5,507 nucleotides of DNA, taken from NCBI GenBank assembly GCA_903925435.1, contig CAIYFF010000612.1, positions 1 through 5,507 on the forward strand, given 5' to 3'. Positions 4,855 through 5,507 of the stretch are shown one piece after another (position 1 is the first letter of the stretch; every line of letters starts with the position of its first letter). The DNA is from an uncultured Planctomycetota bacterium (GTDB lineage: Bacteria; Planctomycetota; UBA1135; UBA2386). Both the position numbers and the translations under genes were made by a program. The notes under the pieces are model-generated. The model saw nothing but the letters and a program-made list of their open reading frames with translations. It had not been told where the DNA came from and did not search any database.

Positions 4855-5507
4855 TCACTGGGCCGTAATGCGTAGAGCCGGGTAGGCGTCGCCAGTCATT
4901 GCCTCGAAGAAGTTCCAGGTCGACAGCGAGTCCTCACTGACCGGTTCGAGCAGCGTTGCGGCGAGCCGAGCCAATGGCTGGCGCGCGTCGATCCAGGCTG
5001 TTCCGGCGGGAAGCATGCGTTCGGTCGGCTGGCCGTATGCGCCATCGATCTGCAGCTCTTGGTGGCCCTGGAACGGACGCTTGGGTTTGCGTTTCTTCGT
5101 GACCAAGAACTCAGCCGCCGTGGCGTTGCGGGCTTCTGCGAGCCGTTCGAAGCGAACCCCGTGCGCGGCGAGCGCACTCAGGACCTCGGGTGGCGGCGAG
5201 GGGATCGCCCAGGCCTCGGGCAACTCGATGTGTTGCGTGCTGACGAAACCGCGGAACACCGGCATCACTTCGACGCGGGCTCCCGGTTTGCGGGCGAGGC
5301 GCACGCCGAGTCCGTCGGGCAGCTGGATTCTGTCGCAATCGCCGACGAGCACCGGTTGCACGATGGGTTGTTGGAACGTCGTGCCGTAGCCAAAGGAGAT
5401 CGGCTGCGCGCGCTCGCTGAGCAACGCGTCCGCCGCGTTGGTCGTGGCGAGGATCTCGTCCTTGCGAGCCGCGGCGCTGGCCAGGCACGACAGAGTGAAC
5501 GCGCGCG
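4855..5507 (-). CDS. M14-type zinc carboxypeptidase, C-terminal part (5' end beyond window)
   Basis: The frame is open from the right edge to TGA at 4855-4857, giving 216 visible residues. The real start and the catalytic zinc site lie outside the window, so activity cannot be judged. The visible part matches the C-terminal accessory region of large bacterial M14-family carboxypeptidase-like proteins. A helix with KDEILATTNAADALL comes first, then a beta-rich domain with EAWAIPSPPPEVLSALAAHG, where the HGVRFERL turn is typical. FQGHQEL (145-151), PAGTAWIDARQPLARLAATLLEP (166-188) and STWNFFE (195-201) resemble the family's PAGTxxVpxxQPlgRLAxxLLEPxSxDgLxxWNFFD ending. A basic KKRKPKR patch (137-143) lies in a loop. 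The protein would probably be exported, but no signal peptide is visible. TTG at 5422-5424 is an internal codon, not the start, since the frame continues upstream with family-like sequence. It is a second metallopeptidase near the DUF885 gene. Confidence 0.72.
   Translation of the reverse strand, partial: RAFTLSCLASAAARKDEILATTNAADALLSERAQPISFGYGTTFQQPIVQPVLVGDCDRIQLPDGLGVRLARKPGARVEVMPVFRGFVSTQHIELPEAWAIPSPPPEVLSALAAHGVRFERLAEARNATAAEFLVTKKRKPKRPFQGHQELQIDGAYGQPTERMLPAGTAWIDARQPLARLAATLLEPVSEDSLSTWNFFEAMTGDAYPALRITAQ

Noticed and set aside
4680..4868. A 62-codon plus-strand frame across the leader of the hypothetical gene.
   Set aside because: It has no family-like motif or ribosome binding site, overlaps the start of the hypothetical gene and the end of the M14 gene, and has mixed third-position use.
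1..5507. A possible defence system, mobile element or biosynthetic cluster.
   Set aside because: No transposase, integrase, target-site duplications, CRISPR repeats, toxin-antitoxin pair or biosynthetic enzymes are visible. The genes look like chromosomal housekeeping and catabolic functions.

Overview
The window is GC-rich bacterial DNA, densely coded, with G or C favoured at third codon positions and short intergenic gaps. No gene start shows a clear Shine-Dalgarno sequence at normal spacing. No RNA genes, insertion sequences, CRISPR repeats or phage genes are seen. The composition and the mix of secreted peptidases fit a free-living, large-genome lineage such as Planctomycetota, but that placement is an impression, not something the sequence proves.

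Layout from left to right: the N-terminal part of an MFS transporter (minus strand, cut by the left edge). Next is a complete exported DUF885-family metallopeptidase (minus, 569 aa) lying just upstream of it. A 114-bp divergent intergenic region follows. Then comes a plus-strand pair overlapping by ATGA: a DUF62/SAM-hydrolase-family protein (256 aa) and a complete arginase (307 aa). A perfect 10-bp-stem hairpin separates this pair from a convergent minus-strand gene of 263 aa, which I read as a divergent class III cyclase-like-fold protein. After a 173-bp gap comes the C-terminal part of an M14-type zinc carboxypeptidase (minus, cut by the right edge).

Together these look like an ordinary peptide and amino-acid catabolism neighbourhood: two metallopeptidases, a transporter and an arginase. 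The most unusual item is the DUF62 protein. Its fold motifs (SDFG, PDNG, HGN..TNI) are clear, but two of the three positions of the water-activating Asp-Arg-His triad appear altered. The His of the FHGRD motif is Ala, and the DPGVGxxR loop is rewritten with its Arg shifted. Its tight coupling to an intact arginase makes a repurposed SAM-binding role possible. I found no convincing multi-gene novel system.
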